A DNA stretch of 64,000 nt, from positions 33,893,928 to 33,957,927 of the forward strand of contig NC_056042.1 in assembly GCF_004379255.2 (NCBI RefSeq), written 5' to 3'. Shown here one piece after another: positions 13,207 through 24,878 of the stretch; positions within the stretch are counted from its first letter, which is position 1; every line of letters starts with the position of its first letter. Source of the stretch: Salvia splendens (lineage: Eukaryota; Streptophyta; Magnoliopsida; Lamiales; Lamiaceae). Made by a program: the position numbers and the translations under genes. The notes beneath the pieces are model-generated. The model was not told the origin of the DNA. It did no database searches and worked only from the letters and a program-made list of their open reading frames with translations.

Positions 13207-13784
13207 CTATTTCAAAAAATATTTTCTTACCTAATGTATATAATGCTCACTCCTAGTTTTTTTGGTTGTAAAAAGAAAATAATATATATGTATATAATAT
13301 TAAAAATAATAGTATTACATATATTTGAATATTTCAATTTTTTTTGGGTTCAATTTGGACTTAGTTATTTAAATTTTGAATTTATGGATATTTACAATAT
13401 ATATATTCTTTCCAAATTTGAATTTTCAGATTAATTCGAATTCGTCAAAAATCCGCCACAAAGTCTGAATTCCCTTGATACAATAAATTAAAACTAAACC
13501 TGCAACCCCACTCACCTCATTGTCAAATTAAACAAATACTAAAACTTAACTAATTACAACGCTACATTATTGTCGTCTTCTCCTAATTTCAAAGCTCCTC
13601 TAAATCTATTTTGCTACTTTTGGTATATTGTATTACGAATCCCCTCAAAGTCAAAAGGTTACATAACGTGTTTGTTTAACCTAATCATTCTCCTAATTAA
13701 ACTTGTCAAAGATTTATTCTAACAACACAAAAAAAGATTATAGTGCTTAATTGCTACATACAATCCATGCATGTCGGTGACAAA
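13207..13784. other. AT-rich spacer, no gene seen
   Basis: Between a Stowaway MITE and the Harbinger element. No coding signal. Confidence 0.5.
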
Positions 13785-15312
13785 TAAGGGCACCCGCCAC
13801 ACGTGTCCCGCGTTCCGTCACGGGGGATGGGACGGCGGCGCGACGCGTTGCGGCGCCCCGTCTCGTCCCGATCCCGTCCCACGTTCCGTCACGGCGTGAC
13901 GAGTGACGAGCCGTCTTGCCACGCGCTGAGGCGACATGGCGCGCCCAGGCGCCATGCGTGACGCCCACTCGCCGCCCCGCGAGTGGGCATCGTCACGCTG
14001 AAATAATAAATCATTTAAAAAAAACGAATTTAAAAAAAAATTGTAAACGGTAATATTACCGTTTAATTATCCATTTTTTATTTTATTTTAATTTTTATTT
14101 TTTTACTCTATAAATACTCCTAATTCATCCTCATTTCACACACAACTATGCATCTTCTCTCCCCAAATCATCTCCATTTCCTCTCCAAGTTTCATCTAAC
14201 ATCTCATCACAAAATGTCCGACGACGGAAACTCCGGCGGTGGCGGCTCCGACGCGTGGGATCTCAACGCGTTCGGCGACTGGGGGAGCATGTACAACACA
14301 TTGGGTGGTTCCGGTTCGTCGATGCCGGGCACCCAGGGTTCGTCGACGCCGGGGGGCTACCAGCCACCCAATTTTGACGTGGATGCATATGCCCGTCCCT
14401 CTGCCTCGCGGTATTCGCAGGGATTATCCTAGATTCGAGAGGATTATTCCGTTGAACCCACTCCGGGGGAGGCCGAGGCGGTGGAGGAGGCCGAGGCGGT
14501 GGAAGCTCCAGGGCAGAGGCGGAGGCGGGCGAGGAGGAGGATCTAGGCCGGCATCCGTTCAGCAGCAAAGAAACGATGGCGGTGTACAACGCCTAGATCC
14601 GTGTTTCATACGATCCCATCGTCTGGAATCAACAAAGCTGGAAGTGTTTCTGGGAAAAGGTCTCTGAGGCCTACCACCAGATTAAGCCGAAGGGGTCCCG
14701 CCGCCGCACATATAAGATGCTTCACGCTCACTTTGGCCGAGGCGAATCAAGCCAGGCTGGCTCGGGGGAGGGGGAGGGGAGGCTCGAACTCCCTTATGGC
14801 CATGTACATGACCGCCACAATGGTGGACACTTCCCGCTTTACGCCCGCCCAGTACCAAGCCTGGTGGAACGGAATTGTCTTTATGGCATTGGCAGCCCAA
14901 CTTGGCCTTCCGCCTCCTACCGGCTTTAGTGCACCTCCACCGCCTTCAGGGGATGATTCGCCGGCGGAGTAGTTTTTTTATTTTCTATAAAATTGTATTT
15001 TAAATTATGCCACGTTTATTTTTTTAGGATTTTAATTGTGTGTTTTTTTAATTTTTTAACTTTTAAGTTGTATTTTTATTTTATGTTGTAATTTTATTTT
15101 ATTGTTAATGAAGTGTGTTTTTTATTAATTGAATTTATTGGAAAAAAATGAAATTGAATGAATAGTAATTTAAAGGACGGTTAAGGGACGAAGGGTTGCA
15201 CGTTCCGTCCCTTAGTTAAGGGATGGAGTAAAAAAAGTATAGTGGGGCCAGCAAATAGTGTTTTAAGGGACAGTTAAGGGACGGTATAGTGACCGCGTTA
15301 TGGATGGTCTAA
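13785..15312. mobile_element. PIF/Harbinger element carrying only ORF1
   Basis: Flanked by TAA at 13785-13787 and 15310-15312, the 3-bp TWA target duplication typical of PIF/Harbinger. Termini are GGGCACCCGCCAC on the left and the complement of GACCATCCATAACGCGG on the right; they match weakly. GC-rich subterminal blocks (13790-14000) contrast with the AT-rich surroundings. It contains one decayed ORF1-type reading frame and no transposase. Confidence 0.75.
14214..14972 (+). pseudogene. Harbinger ORF1 (SANT/Myb-like DNA-binding), frameshifted
   Basis: Starts with MSDDGNSGGGGSDAWDLNAF in one frame until a stop near 14432. It continues in other frames with segments read by eye as a SANT-like block (SWKCFWEKVSEAYHQIKP, then RRRTYKMLHAHFGR) around 14635-14745, and ends in the frame terminating at 14972 with FTPAQYQAWWNGIVFMALAA. 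In intact Harbinger elements ORF1 is a Myb/SANT protein needed together with the transposase. It is the type often mis-annotated as glutathione S-transferase T3-like. At least two frameshifts make this copy non-functional. Confidence 0.7.
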
Positions 15313-15500
15313 TGCCATGAGTCACATCATCTAAATTAAATAATCCAAAGAAGATACTAATGGAATTGCATGACAACTCATTACCCGATGATACTATAAA
15401 TTTCTTTTGAATTTTAGATGGAAAATGCCACCACTAGTAGCCGGCTTTGTTTACTTATTCTCAAGGCTTAAACCTTTTTGACTTTCTTCACTTCACTTTC

Positions 15501-15524
15501 AATTTCAATTTCAATTTCAATTTC
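15501..15524. repeat. (AATTTC)n microsatellite
   Basis: Four hexamer units immediately upstream of the peroxidase TATA box. Confidence 0.8.
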
Positions 15525-15529
15525 CACCC

Positions 15530-15537
15530 TATAAATA
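15530..15537 (+). promoter_or_regulatory. TATA box of the peroxidase gene
   Basis: TATAAATA, 79 bases before the start codon at 15616. This fits a short 5' UTR. Confidence 0.6.
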
Positions 15538-15615
15538 CCCTCAATTTCCACCACTTATAATCACAAACCAAACAATTTGAGTGGATTATTTCTTTCTACA
15601 AACTATATACTAAAA

Positions 15616-16962
15616 ATGGGTTTTCCCAACAACATCAATGGAATTCTTGTAATAGTAGTATTAAGTACCTTAGTGGCCTTGTCACAAGGCCAAGGTACGA
15701 GGATAGGGTTCTACGCGACCACGTGCCCTCGTGCCGAGTCGATAGTTCAGACGACCGTGAGGTCGCATTTCCGGACTAACCCTACGATTGCCGCGGGTTT
15801 GCTCAGAATGCACTTCCACGATTGCTTTGTTGAGGGTTGCGACGGCTCCATTCTCATTGATGGTCCTAACACCGAGAAGACTGCGGGGCCCAACCGTCTG
15901 TTGAGAGGATACGAAGTCATCGACGATGCTAAACAGCAAATCGAGCGAGTGTGCCCTGGTGTGGTCTCTTGTGCCGACATTCTCGCTCTTGCTGCTCGTG
16001 ATTCCGTCGTCGTCGTAAGTATCAAATTTTTGAATTTGAATTAATATTCTATGTATGAGTTGAATGAGTTAGTAGAATGTCACCTTTATCAGAATATAAT
16101 AATAAAAAAATGGTAAATGAGTAATTAATTACTAACCCTAGCTATATGATTAGTGGTCAAAATATTCTAATTATAAGGTTCAATCAGTCACTTAATTATA
16201 CTTTTGAGCTTATACCAAAATCCAAAGTTTAGACATGAATTAATGTAAACATATTAATTTTAATTGGTGCAGAGTGGCGGAGGGAGCTGGGCTGTGCCGA
16301 CCGGGCGGCGCGACGGCCGGGTGTCACAGGCAAGCGCCACCGCCAACCTACCTGGTTTCCGCGATTCCGTCGACGTCCAAAAGCAGAAGTTTCTAGATAA
16401 AAATCTCAACACTCAAGACCTAGTTGCCTTAGTTGGTAAGCCGCTTCATCTCCAATTAATTATAATTAATTAATCCAAGTTTACTAATATCAATAATGTA
16501 ATTACAATAAAAAATATTAATTTGAATTATTATTAACCTTTTGCAGGAGGCCACACCATCGGAACCTCAGCCTGCCAGTTCTTCAGCTACCGTCTGTACA
16601 ACTTCACCAACGGCGGGCCCGACCCGACCATCGATCCCGCGTTCCTGGCCACGCTCCGCGGCCTGTGCCCCAACGGGGGAGACGGCACGAGGCGCGTGGG
16701 GCTTGACAATGGGAGCGAGACCCGTTTCGACGCGGGCTACTTCGCCAAGCTGAGGGACGGGCGTGGGGTCCTCGAGTCGGACCAGCGGCTGTGGGGCGAC
16801 GCCTCGACGAGAAGCGTCGTGCAGCGCTTCATCGGCGTGAGGGGCGTGGCCGGGCTCACGTTCGGCATCGAGTTCGGGAGGTCGATGGTCAAGATGAGCA
16901 ATGTCGAGGTTAAGACGGGCACCAACGGCGAGATCCGTACAGTTTGCTCCGCGGTTAATTAG
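15616..16962 (+). CDS. Secretory class III peroxidase
   Basis: Exons 15616-16014, 16273-16435 and 16547-16962 give 325 residues, the usual length of the family. An N-terminal signal peptide (hydrophobic [14 protein letters not shown], cleavage probably near QGQG) sends it to the apoplast or vacuole. The distal heme pocket reads [17 protein letters not shown] (catalytic Arg and His), and the proximal heme ligand is the His in [13 protein letters not shown]. The conserved cysteines for four disulfides appear present, ending in RTVCSAVN. It oxidises phenolics with H2O2, for example in lignin or suberin polymerisation and defence; the in vivo substrate cannot be read from sequence. Exon 3 is unusually GC-rich for the region. 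The gene lies between two Harbinger elements. Confidence 0.95.
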
Positions 16963-17866
16963 GTTATGGCGGCGGCGACAATTTGTTAGATGCTTAGATG
17001 CGGCTGAATTTAGTTATGGTGGTCAGGTAACTAAAATTGGAATATTTGTTCATGTAACTAAATTTTTGTTATGTCGCTTTGTGTTTTGTTAAGGTTGGAT
17101 TAATGTCATATTTGCAATGTCTTTGCCATAATAAAAATTAATTTGTAATTTTGTATTACTTTCGATTTTTAATAATTTTGAAAACTTTCAGTTTTATGAG
17201 AATTTAATCATACCTTATCATATACTGTATTAACATTTCTCAAACACACATTGAAAAAAATACATAAATATCACATAAAATAAAAGTCAATATAAAAATT
17301 TAAATGTCGTAATTTAAATTTTTGGATAAGGATATTCAGTTAAATCTGATTTATCCCTAATCAAAATTGCATGCGGATATAAGAGTTAAAATATACTACT
17401 CCTACTAAAATATAATTATAAAAAATATTATAGTATAAAGACATTATGTCACAAATCATTTCCTTTTTAATAAGTGGGTTTATATCGTTCCACCTTTTTA
17501 TAAAATATTTTCTATATCGAAAAATCAGTCCATATTACTTTAAATTTTGTGGTATTTTTTATATATCTCTTGCGATACAGATAGTAAGCCAGTATAAATA
17601 AGTGATTACATATATTACTTTAAATCAGATATTTTCGACTCTCAGTTTCTCTATGGACGTTTTATTAGTATTTAGTACAATATTTTTATATATACATGCA
17701 TTAATGTAATCTTTTTTGAAAAAAATAAGTCAATGATGTGTAATGTGTTACGCTTTACCACGTCCAAATCAGTCAACTTTGACTTCTCTCCGACTCCGCA
17801 CTTGTTTCGAAATTAATGTTTTGATTTCACTACTTACTTTTTAATTGGTCGCGACAGAATTTTGTA
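16963..17866. other. Peroxidase 3' flank, no gene seen
   Basis: AT-rich spacer. The first part should be peroxidase 3' UTR (AATAAAAA near 17130 is a possible poly(A) signal). Confidence 0.4.
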
Positions 17867-19775
17867 TAAGACCATCAGCAGTGGGGCACCTTAAGGCGCG
17901 CCCTATGGCGCGCCACGTCAACATTTTTATCCTCCTCCTTCTCCACCTGCAGTGGGCGTCCTAAGGCGCGCCATATGGCGCGCCACATCATCAATTTTGT
18001 AATATTTACAAAATACATACGAATTAAAAAAAACTAAAATACATTAAAAATACGAATTTTAAAAACTTCATTCATTTAATAAAAATTAATACATTACAAT
18101 GCGAAATAATAAAAAATGCAAACTCAGCGACGGCGGTTACGAGCCCACACTTCTTCAATCATGTTGCTCATGAGCTGCGCATGCTCCTGTTGGTTGCGCA
18201 TTGAGGTCTGCCTAGATAAAACCTCATCGAAACCTAACGGTAACCCTCTATCGGGTGTCTCGGTTGATGTGCCGGCAGAGCTAGATGCACAGTCGTCGTC
18301 ATTCCAATCGGTGATGCTTCCGCCTTCACTCTCGACTATCATGTTGTGCATGATTATGCACGCATATATGACATCGACGATGACTTCCTTGTACCAGAAA
18401 CGAGCCGGCCCTTTCACAATTGCCCACCGTGATTGGAGCACCCCAAATGCCCGCTCTACATCCTTCCGCGCCGCCTCTTGCTTTTGCGCAAATAAAACCC
18501 TCTTCTCACCAATCGGGCAGCTGACCGTCTTTAGGAAAACTGGCCACCGTGGGTAGATGCCGTCGGCCAAGTAGTACCCCATATGGTATTGGCGTCTGTT
18601 GGCAGTGAACTCTATGGCCGGGCCGTTGCCGTTACATTGGTCGGTGAAGAGGGTGGACGAGTTGAGGACGTTGATGTCGTTGTTCGACCCGGCTACGCCG
18701 AAGTAAGCATGCCAGATCCAAAGCCGATAGTCAGCGACGGCTTCGAGGATCATCGTCGAGTGGCTGCCCTTGTATCCACTTGTGAATTGGCCTCTCCACG
18801 CCGTCGGACAGTTCTTCCACTGCCAGTGCATACAGTCGATGCTCCCGAGCATCCCAGGAAACCCGTGCGCCCTCTCGTGCATCTGCATCAGACCCTGGCA
18901 ATCAGTGGCTGTCGGCTTGCGCAAATATGTGTCGCCATAGGCCTCTACTATCCCCCGACAAAAGTACTTCAGACACTGCGGCCTGTAGTCTCCCCACAGT
19001 GGAGGTACTCGACAAAAAGGTCCGCCGTGGTGCCGTATGCCAACTGACGAATAGCAGTCGTGCACTTTTGCAATGGTGTAAGGCCGGGTTTCCCGATGCC
19101 GTCCTCCCGAAACGTGAAGTATTCTTCACGTGAAGACAATGTACGAACAATGCTGAGAAAAAGGTACCTCGACATTCGAAACCGGCGGCGGAACACAGTC
19201 GGGCCCCAACGTGGTTGATCGGTAAAATAGTCTTCAACCAGACGCCTGTGATCTTCCTCGTGGTTGCGTCGGACATACGTCCTATGTCGAATAGGACGAT
19301 GGACTTGCTCAGCCGCCGCCTTCTCGCGCTGCATTTGCGAATAGCATGCCGCCATGGCCTCTTCAACGGCTGCATCAAATGCTTCGTCAATCGAACGACC
19401 GGAATCAGACGAACTAGAACTATTGGTGTCTTCGCCGGGATTCATTTTCGTTGGATGTTGAGAGAGAATATGTTGAGAGATAGTCGATATGTTCGTATGC
19501 ACAACTGAATGAAAACGAGATTTATATAAAAAAACGAAACCGCGTGTCATCATCCGCGGCCTTCACAATGGGGCGGACGATGTCGCGGATCGTCCGCGAC
19601 GTCCGCAATGGAGCGGACGATGGCCATCGTCCGAGGTTTAAGTCGCGCCCGAAGCATAGGCCGCGACTATCGTCCGCGGCCTATGCCACACACCCACAGT
19701 GGGGGCGGACGATGAATGGCGCGGACGATGTGCGCCATCGGGCGTGCCATCGTCCGCCCATTGCGGATGGCCTAA
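17867..19775. mobile_element. PIF/Harbinger element carrying only the transposase
   Basis: TAA target duplication at 17867-17869 and 19773-19775. The left end is GACCATCAGCAGTGGGGC and the right end is the complement of GGCCATCCGCAATGGGCGG. Subterminal regions are rich in repeated GCGCGCC (left) and GCGGACGAT (right). The length of 1,903 bp is just enough for one gene. No ORF1 is present. Confidence 0.88.
18124..19445 (-). pseudogene. PIF/Harbinger DDE transposase (HARBI1/ALP1-like), one frameshift
   Basis: Start Met at 19445 (MNPGEDTNSSSS), stop at 18124, about 440 codons. The DDE_Tnp_4 signature is clear: first Asp in MLGSIDCMHWQWKNCP, second in GVAGSNNDINVLNSS, and Glu in KDVERAFGVLQSRWA. 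These are all intact. The N-terminal half (through LHCGETTGR) and the C-terminal half (CLKYFCRGIVEAYG onward) lie in different frames. The change falls near 18978-18983 and is consistent with loss of a single base. Otherwise the ORF is open, so this copy is recently inactivated, or the frameshift is a sequencing error and it is active. Confidence 0.88.
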
Positions 19776-20056
19776 GGTTACATTCATTCCAATTAAATTT
19801 CTTAATTTTTCAATTTAAATTTGTCAGTTTTAATTATAATCGTAATAAAATAAAATTATTACATCTACGTATAAGCTAACTATAACTATGGTAAAACTTA
19901 CAATTATTTGTTTCTATCAAGTCAAGTGTTTTTACTATTCATGCGGCATGACGACAAAGCACAATAATTAGCAATAACCAATAAATATAAAGATATTTGG
20001 ATAGAATAATCACCACGTGGCACTTTGGGAGTAAGTCGTTGATTCTTCAACTTCGC

Positions 20057-20427
20057 TTATTTTTTCTTGTTTTTTAAGCTTAAAATGCCGTTGTTTAGTC
20101 GCCCACATCCTTTTTAATACACATTCAATATATCGACAACACCAAATTTTCAGTAAATCATAGGCAATTTACCTTAAAGAATATATCTACCTTCGTCATT
20201 GAAAATGACATTTTATAATCTATAATTGAGCAGTAAATTATCATAATTTACTGCTCAATTATAGATTATAAAATGTCATTTTCAATGACGAAGGTAGATA
20301 TATTCTTTAAGGTAAATTGCCTATGATTTACTGAAAATTTGGTGTTGTCGATATATTGAATGTGTATTAAAAAGGATGTGGGCGACTAAACAACGGCATT
20401 TTAAGCTTAAAAAACTAGAAAAAATAA
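20057..20427. repeat. 371-bp near-perfect palindrome
   Basis: The two arms of about 184 bases are reverse complements with essentially one mismatch (CTTG versus CTAG near the outer ends) and a centre at 20242 with almost no spacer. The arms contain GGTGTTGTCGATATATTGAA and its complement. No target duplication or known TIR was seen at the edges. It could be a fold-back element, a hairpin RNA locus, an inverted duplication or an assembly artefact. Confidence 0.9.
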
Positions 20428-22610
20428 CACAAATTTTGTCAAATACAATTGAGAATTGTTAATACTTAGTAATTTATCATTCAAATTTTAAAATGTGCAT
20501 GACAAACATCAAACTTAATGATTTTATAAGCAATTAAAACTTTCTTTAAGGTTATTCTATTAATTGTAATTCTAAGAATTTTTACAATTTTTCCATAAGA
20601 TCAATAATTTAATCATAATACTATTTCAGTTACTTCACATAAAGTAGGGCTCATAACTAAATTTAATTTCCTAATGTGCTTTATATTCTTAAAACAAGAT
20701 TAGCGACAAAAACTAAACTTTTGATGGAAAATTTGTACAATGAAAAATGAGTAAGAATAAAAAGAAAAGGAAAATCTATAAATGTAGTGCAGGTGAGCAT
20801 GACGATAGCTAATAATACAGAAAAACATTATGAGAGGAAAATACTATACTAATTCATACAAAAATTTAGCATGCATGTGTCTACAGAGAGATAATGAAAA
20901 GTGTTAAAAAATAACATTACAAGGACTAAAGCTATAAGATAATGAAGAAATTCATGATACATTTACTAAATATATTATGCAAAATGATGGTCATGCTCCT
21001 ACTTGAACTGTGGGCTTGTAATGTAGGTAATCAGAAAATGACTCATTTTCACACAGTATTTTCTCATCTGCAGTCAAGAAAGAAGACTCATTCCAGTAAT
21101 CAGAAAATCGACTCTTGTTAATCACAAAGCCCCGAGATCGAAGGCGATGTGATCCCCACTCTCGAGGATACAGTTCGGGGAGGGAGGGATCATCCTAATT
21201 TTAGCACTAGACCAAGGATTTCCACAACCTGGGAGGGTTGTAAACTCATCACTAGGTTAGAGTAGGGGTCAACTTGGTGATATTTGTCAATCATGTTCAC
21301 TTTCCGGGACCAACATAGATATAGCTTAACAACTAACAAGCCAAGCAGCAGATCTAGGTCGACCAATATGGTCGACTGGAACGCATCACTAACTGAAGTA
21401 AAAGACGCTGAGATGAGCCCGGGATCAGAAACTTTACTAATTTAAACAGTATTTCATCAAGTTTCGGAGCAGCCAAGGTTCCTCATTCAGTGAGGAGTAT
21501 ATATTACTATATAAAGTGTCCAGCAATGACCTCCTCTTAAATGGAATAAACAACCTACCATGTCTCAAGTTCTGGTTGGTGTTGAAACCTCAATATTAGA
21601 ACGGAGTTCAACAATGTCAAAACTTCATCCTAGTAAAACTATGAAGGTTGCTCCTAAATTCAGTTTCTTTCCCCACTGTAGGCAACTAATGCATACTCAA
21701 ACACTGATAGAATTCTTATCAAATGCTTATTAAGGGAACCTATCCTGCAAAGCTCATCATTTGAACAATCTCTTAAGGAGAAACCAACAAGCAAGGTGAG
21801 GATAACGAATCTACAGCCTTTTGGGAATTATGTAAATGTCCCCTTTGTTACACATTAATCATTAAGCGCATGTTTGGTAGGAGAGATAACTCATCTAGGG
21901 ATGGAATTCCATGAACAAAAAGACATGGAATTCCATCCCTAGATGAGTTATCCACCCTACCAAACATGCTACAACTACTATATAACTTATTACTACTATG
22001 CTTTAGGCAAACTGAAAAATTATAAAAGGCAATAGCAGAAATGATGCTTCCCTCCCTCTTCATAAGAAACTAAACTAAACTCACTGCCAAGAAGCAAAAA
22101 AGTATGAAAAATAATGTTGCCTAACAGGCACATCAACAATCTCTACATTCACCAAATGAAAACTCAACGATCCATGTTCCCTTCTTTTACATTCCCAATT
22201 CCTTCTTCTACGTCCTTGTTTATATAAAACAGATAGCAAAGACAGCACCACAAAAAAATGAATCTTCAATGTTAACTATTAGTAAAAACATTAGAAGGCA
22301 TTTGATTAAGAAACTAAATAATGTGGAATTTTATATTTCACCATAGAACCATATCAACAACATATCTAAAGAAACAAAAGCATTTGAACAATAACAGCTA
22401 CACATCAAATTAACATAATTCATAATATTACACATCGTTAAGCATATATCTCATCAATCTGGCCTGGCCCGTTACCCATCATAAAAACAATTCATCTATA
22501 CGTATAATTTTAGTAACAATTAATAATCTACACAAAATCAATACATTCTCAGATACCCACAATGAACACCAAACGCAAGTTATGAACAGGCAAATTCTGA
22601 TAGAACACCA
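20428..22610. other. Spacer and probable hyccin 3' region
   Basis: No coding frame. The half nearest 22611 should include the 3' UTR of the hyccin gene. The part from 21000 to 21800 is less AT-rich than its surroundings but has no recognisable product on either strand. Confidence 0.4.
21869..21968. repeat. 100-bp hairpin (small MITE)
   Basis: Inverted arms of about 45 bases (CATGTTTGGTAGG ... GATGGAATTCCATG) pair around a 10-base loop (AACAAAAAGA). Termini GCATGTTTGGTA resemble small Tourist-type MITEs. No target duplication could be fixed. Confidence 0.7.
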
Positions 22611-23882
22611 TCACTTGGAAGCTAAAAGTATCTCGGGTTTCTTAGCCTTACTGGGAGTGTTAGCATTCGAATCAGAGCCATTGGCAGCAGCAGCAGCAGC
22701 ATTAGCAGCTTCACGCATCCCCTTATCAAGCTGGATCAAACTCCTCGTAGCTAGAATCGCTTGCGGAACCAGATCATGGGAAGCTCGAGCATACAGGCGC
22801 CGCACAGCCACAGACGCGGCGTCCTTCACCTCATCAGCATTCAGAGGCCCCAGCAAACAATGCGCCAAAATTCTCAAAACCGGCTGCAACAATTCCCATG
22901 GTAGCGGAATTCTCAAGTCCTCTTCTTCACCGTTTTCAATTTCTAAATCCCTAACTCTCTCCACCACCCGATCAATCTCGTCTGATTCAACCCTAATTTC
23001 ATCATCATCCCCAAATCCGTTCCCACTACAACGACGGTCATTCTTATCGATAAAATCCACCGGTTTCCCATCGAAATCCGAAGTGCAGGGGCAATCAACC
23101 CCCGCCCAAACAGCAGCGAAATTGCAGAAATCAAGCTTCGACCACCTCGGCATCTGCGATATCTGCTTGTAGTAACAATCCAGCGCGACGCCAACGATGC
23201 AAGCGCGCTTGGTTGACTTCACCGCCATCTGCGGCTCCAGCGGCGGCGAGAGAATCCCGATCGAAGTCCCGCTAGGGTTCGAACTAGGGCTAGGGTTTCT
23301 CGGAGCGTGATACAGCGACGGCTGCGACAGATCGGGGATGGAAACGGTAACCGCCTTGCCGTTGCGCGACTTCGCCACGGAGGAGTAGAGCGCTAACAGG
23401 ACGGCCTCGAATCCGGCGAGGGATGGCGGGGATTCGGCAGCGGGGTGGTGGATGCGGCGGAGGTAGGCGGAGGCGAGGAGGGGGAGGGCGGAGAGGACGA
23501 CGAGGCGGAGATCGGGGTCGGAGGAGAGGTAGGTTTCGTAGAGCCAGCGGCAGAGGGGGTCGTCGGCGTGGCCGGAGGAGGGGGATGAGAGGGCAGCGGA
23601 GAGGGAGGAGTAGGCGGGGGAGGAGAGGAGGAGGGAGCGGGCGGGGCGGTCGGTATCGGCGAGGGAGGAGAGGGGATCGAGGTGGGGGGGAGAGGGGAGG
23701 AGAGAGGAGAGGAGGTGGATGCGGGAGCGGGCGCGGGAGATGGATTCCCACCAGGAGTGCATAGGGTCGGAGGAGTGGTGGCCGTTGGAGGCCGAATTGG
23801 TGTTGGTGTTGTCGGTGGGGGGATTTTGGTGGTGGTGGGAGGAGGTGGAAGAGGGGGAGCCGCCGTGGAGGTGGAAGTCCAT
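22611..23882 (-). CDS. Hyccin-family protein (PI4-kinase complex subunit)
   Basis: Intronless 423-residue frame starting MDFHLHGGSPSS. The hyccin/FAM126 core is visible: DPLCRWLYETYLSSDPDLR, then SPPSLAGFEAVLLALYSSVA, VSIPDLSQPSLYHAPRNP, and a helical C-terminal half (PWELLQPVLRILAHCLLGPL, VKDAASVAVRRLYARASHDL). It ends in an Ala-rich low-complexity tail. In animals FAM126A and in Arabidopsis HYC1/HYC2 are subunits of the plasma-membrane PI4K-alpha complex, which makes PI4P. The first 45 residues are low-complexity Ser/His/Asn. The N-terminal third of the gene is very GC- and purine-skewed, which produces long spurious frames in other phases. Confidence 0.85.
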   Translation of the reverse strand: MDFHLHGGSPSSTSSHHHQNPPTDNTNTNSASNGHHSSDPMHSWWESISRARSRIHLLSSLLPSPPHLDPLSSLADTDRPARSLLLSSPAYSSLSAALSSPSSGHADDPLCRWLYETYLSSDPDLRLVVLSALPLLASAYLRRIHHPAAESPPSLAGFEAVLLALYSSVAKSRNGKAVTVSIPDLSQPSLYHAPRNPSPSSNPSGTSIGILSPPLEPQMAVKSTKRACIVGVALDCYYKQISQMPRWSKLDFCNFAAVWAGVDCPCTSDFDGKPVDFIDKNDRRCSGNGFGDDDEIRVESDEIDRVVERVRDLEIENGEEEDLRIPLPWELLQPVLRILAHCLLGPLNADEVKDAASVAVRRLYARASHDLVPQAILATRSLIQLDKGMREAANAAAAAANGSDSNANTPSKAKKPEILLASK

Positions 23883-24878
23883 GGTAGTGGTGGTGGCAAT
23901 GGAGGAAGCGCCGCCGACTCCGGTGGAAGTTATGTTACCTTATCACTAAAAAGACTGCCGTTTACTCCATATTTTTACTTGAGTTTAATCACCAGATTGC
24001 CCCTGGCATTAATATTTCCAAATAATTGTGATGGGCCCTTTAAATTTGGATTAATAGTTTTAATTGTGAATTTGGGTTAATTTTTTGTCACTAATTTAAA
24101 CTTAAAATATTTATTCATGAAGTTTTAATTTTTCTCAAAAATTGTTTCATTCATGTACAAAAGTTCATTAAAAACAATATTCCTCAAAAATTGTTTCATT
24201 CATGTACAAAAGTTCATTAAAAACGATATTCAAAATAACATGTTTTTACTAAAACAAGTAAGTAGTATAGTGTTTTCTTTTTAGTATTTATTTATTTTAT
24301 TATTTCTCTTCTTGTTTTATTGAAATATTATCATTTTTTAACATTATAAATAAATGTTGATTTGTGCAAAGGATGTACATTTAAAAAAAATTACAACTTT
24401 GTGATTTTATAAACCAATTTAAAAGTTCATGGTACAACAAAATTTAATCGAACTTCATGATTTAAATAGTTGTTGTCCCCTTTAAATTTATGTCTTAGTT
24501 AAATTATAATAGTAAGTAAATGAAAAAAGTGAGTACAATAGGAGTCTTAATTTTGTACTAATATATGTATTAATTAGTGAAATGTGAGGTTCAAAATTAA
24601 AATTTAGTGAAAATAAATGAGACAATTAATCCATTGATGAACAAGAAATGGTAAATTAAGATGATTAATTACTAACAGGCGAACTACGAAATCTTGCTTA
24701 GGGTTGAGAAGGTATCATATACTAGATGAAAAATATTGATATGTACATATTATATAAAAAAATATCGGTAGTATTGGTATTATTCATCAATAGACTAACT
24801 TTTTTCCATATAACAATTTTCATACAGTATATACAGTATTTTATGATATGTTCGATTAAATGTATTGATATTATTATA
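23883..24878. other. Hyccin upstream region
   Basis: Promoter side of the hyccin gene. Apart from the 49-bp tandem duplication listed separately, nothing recognisable. Confidence 0.4.
24134..24231. repeat. 49-bp direct tandem duplication
   Basis: CTCAAAAATTGTTTCATTCA and the following bases to AAAACAATATT repeat once with one difference (AAC/AACG). The second copy begins at 24183. Confidence 0.85.

Noticed and set aside
15577..15615. Upstream extension of the peroxidase frame
   Set aside because: The extension starts with TTG. The first ATG, at 15616, gives a normal signal peptide and correct family length.
23290..23899. Long Pro/Ser-rich and Gly/Arg-rich frames on both strands
   Set aside because: They are shadow frames of the GC- and purine-skewed hyccin coding region, with no domain or codon support of their own.
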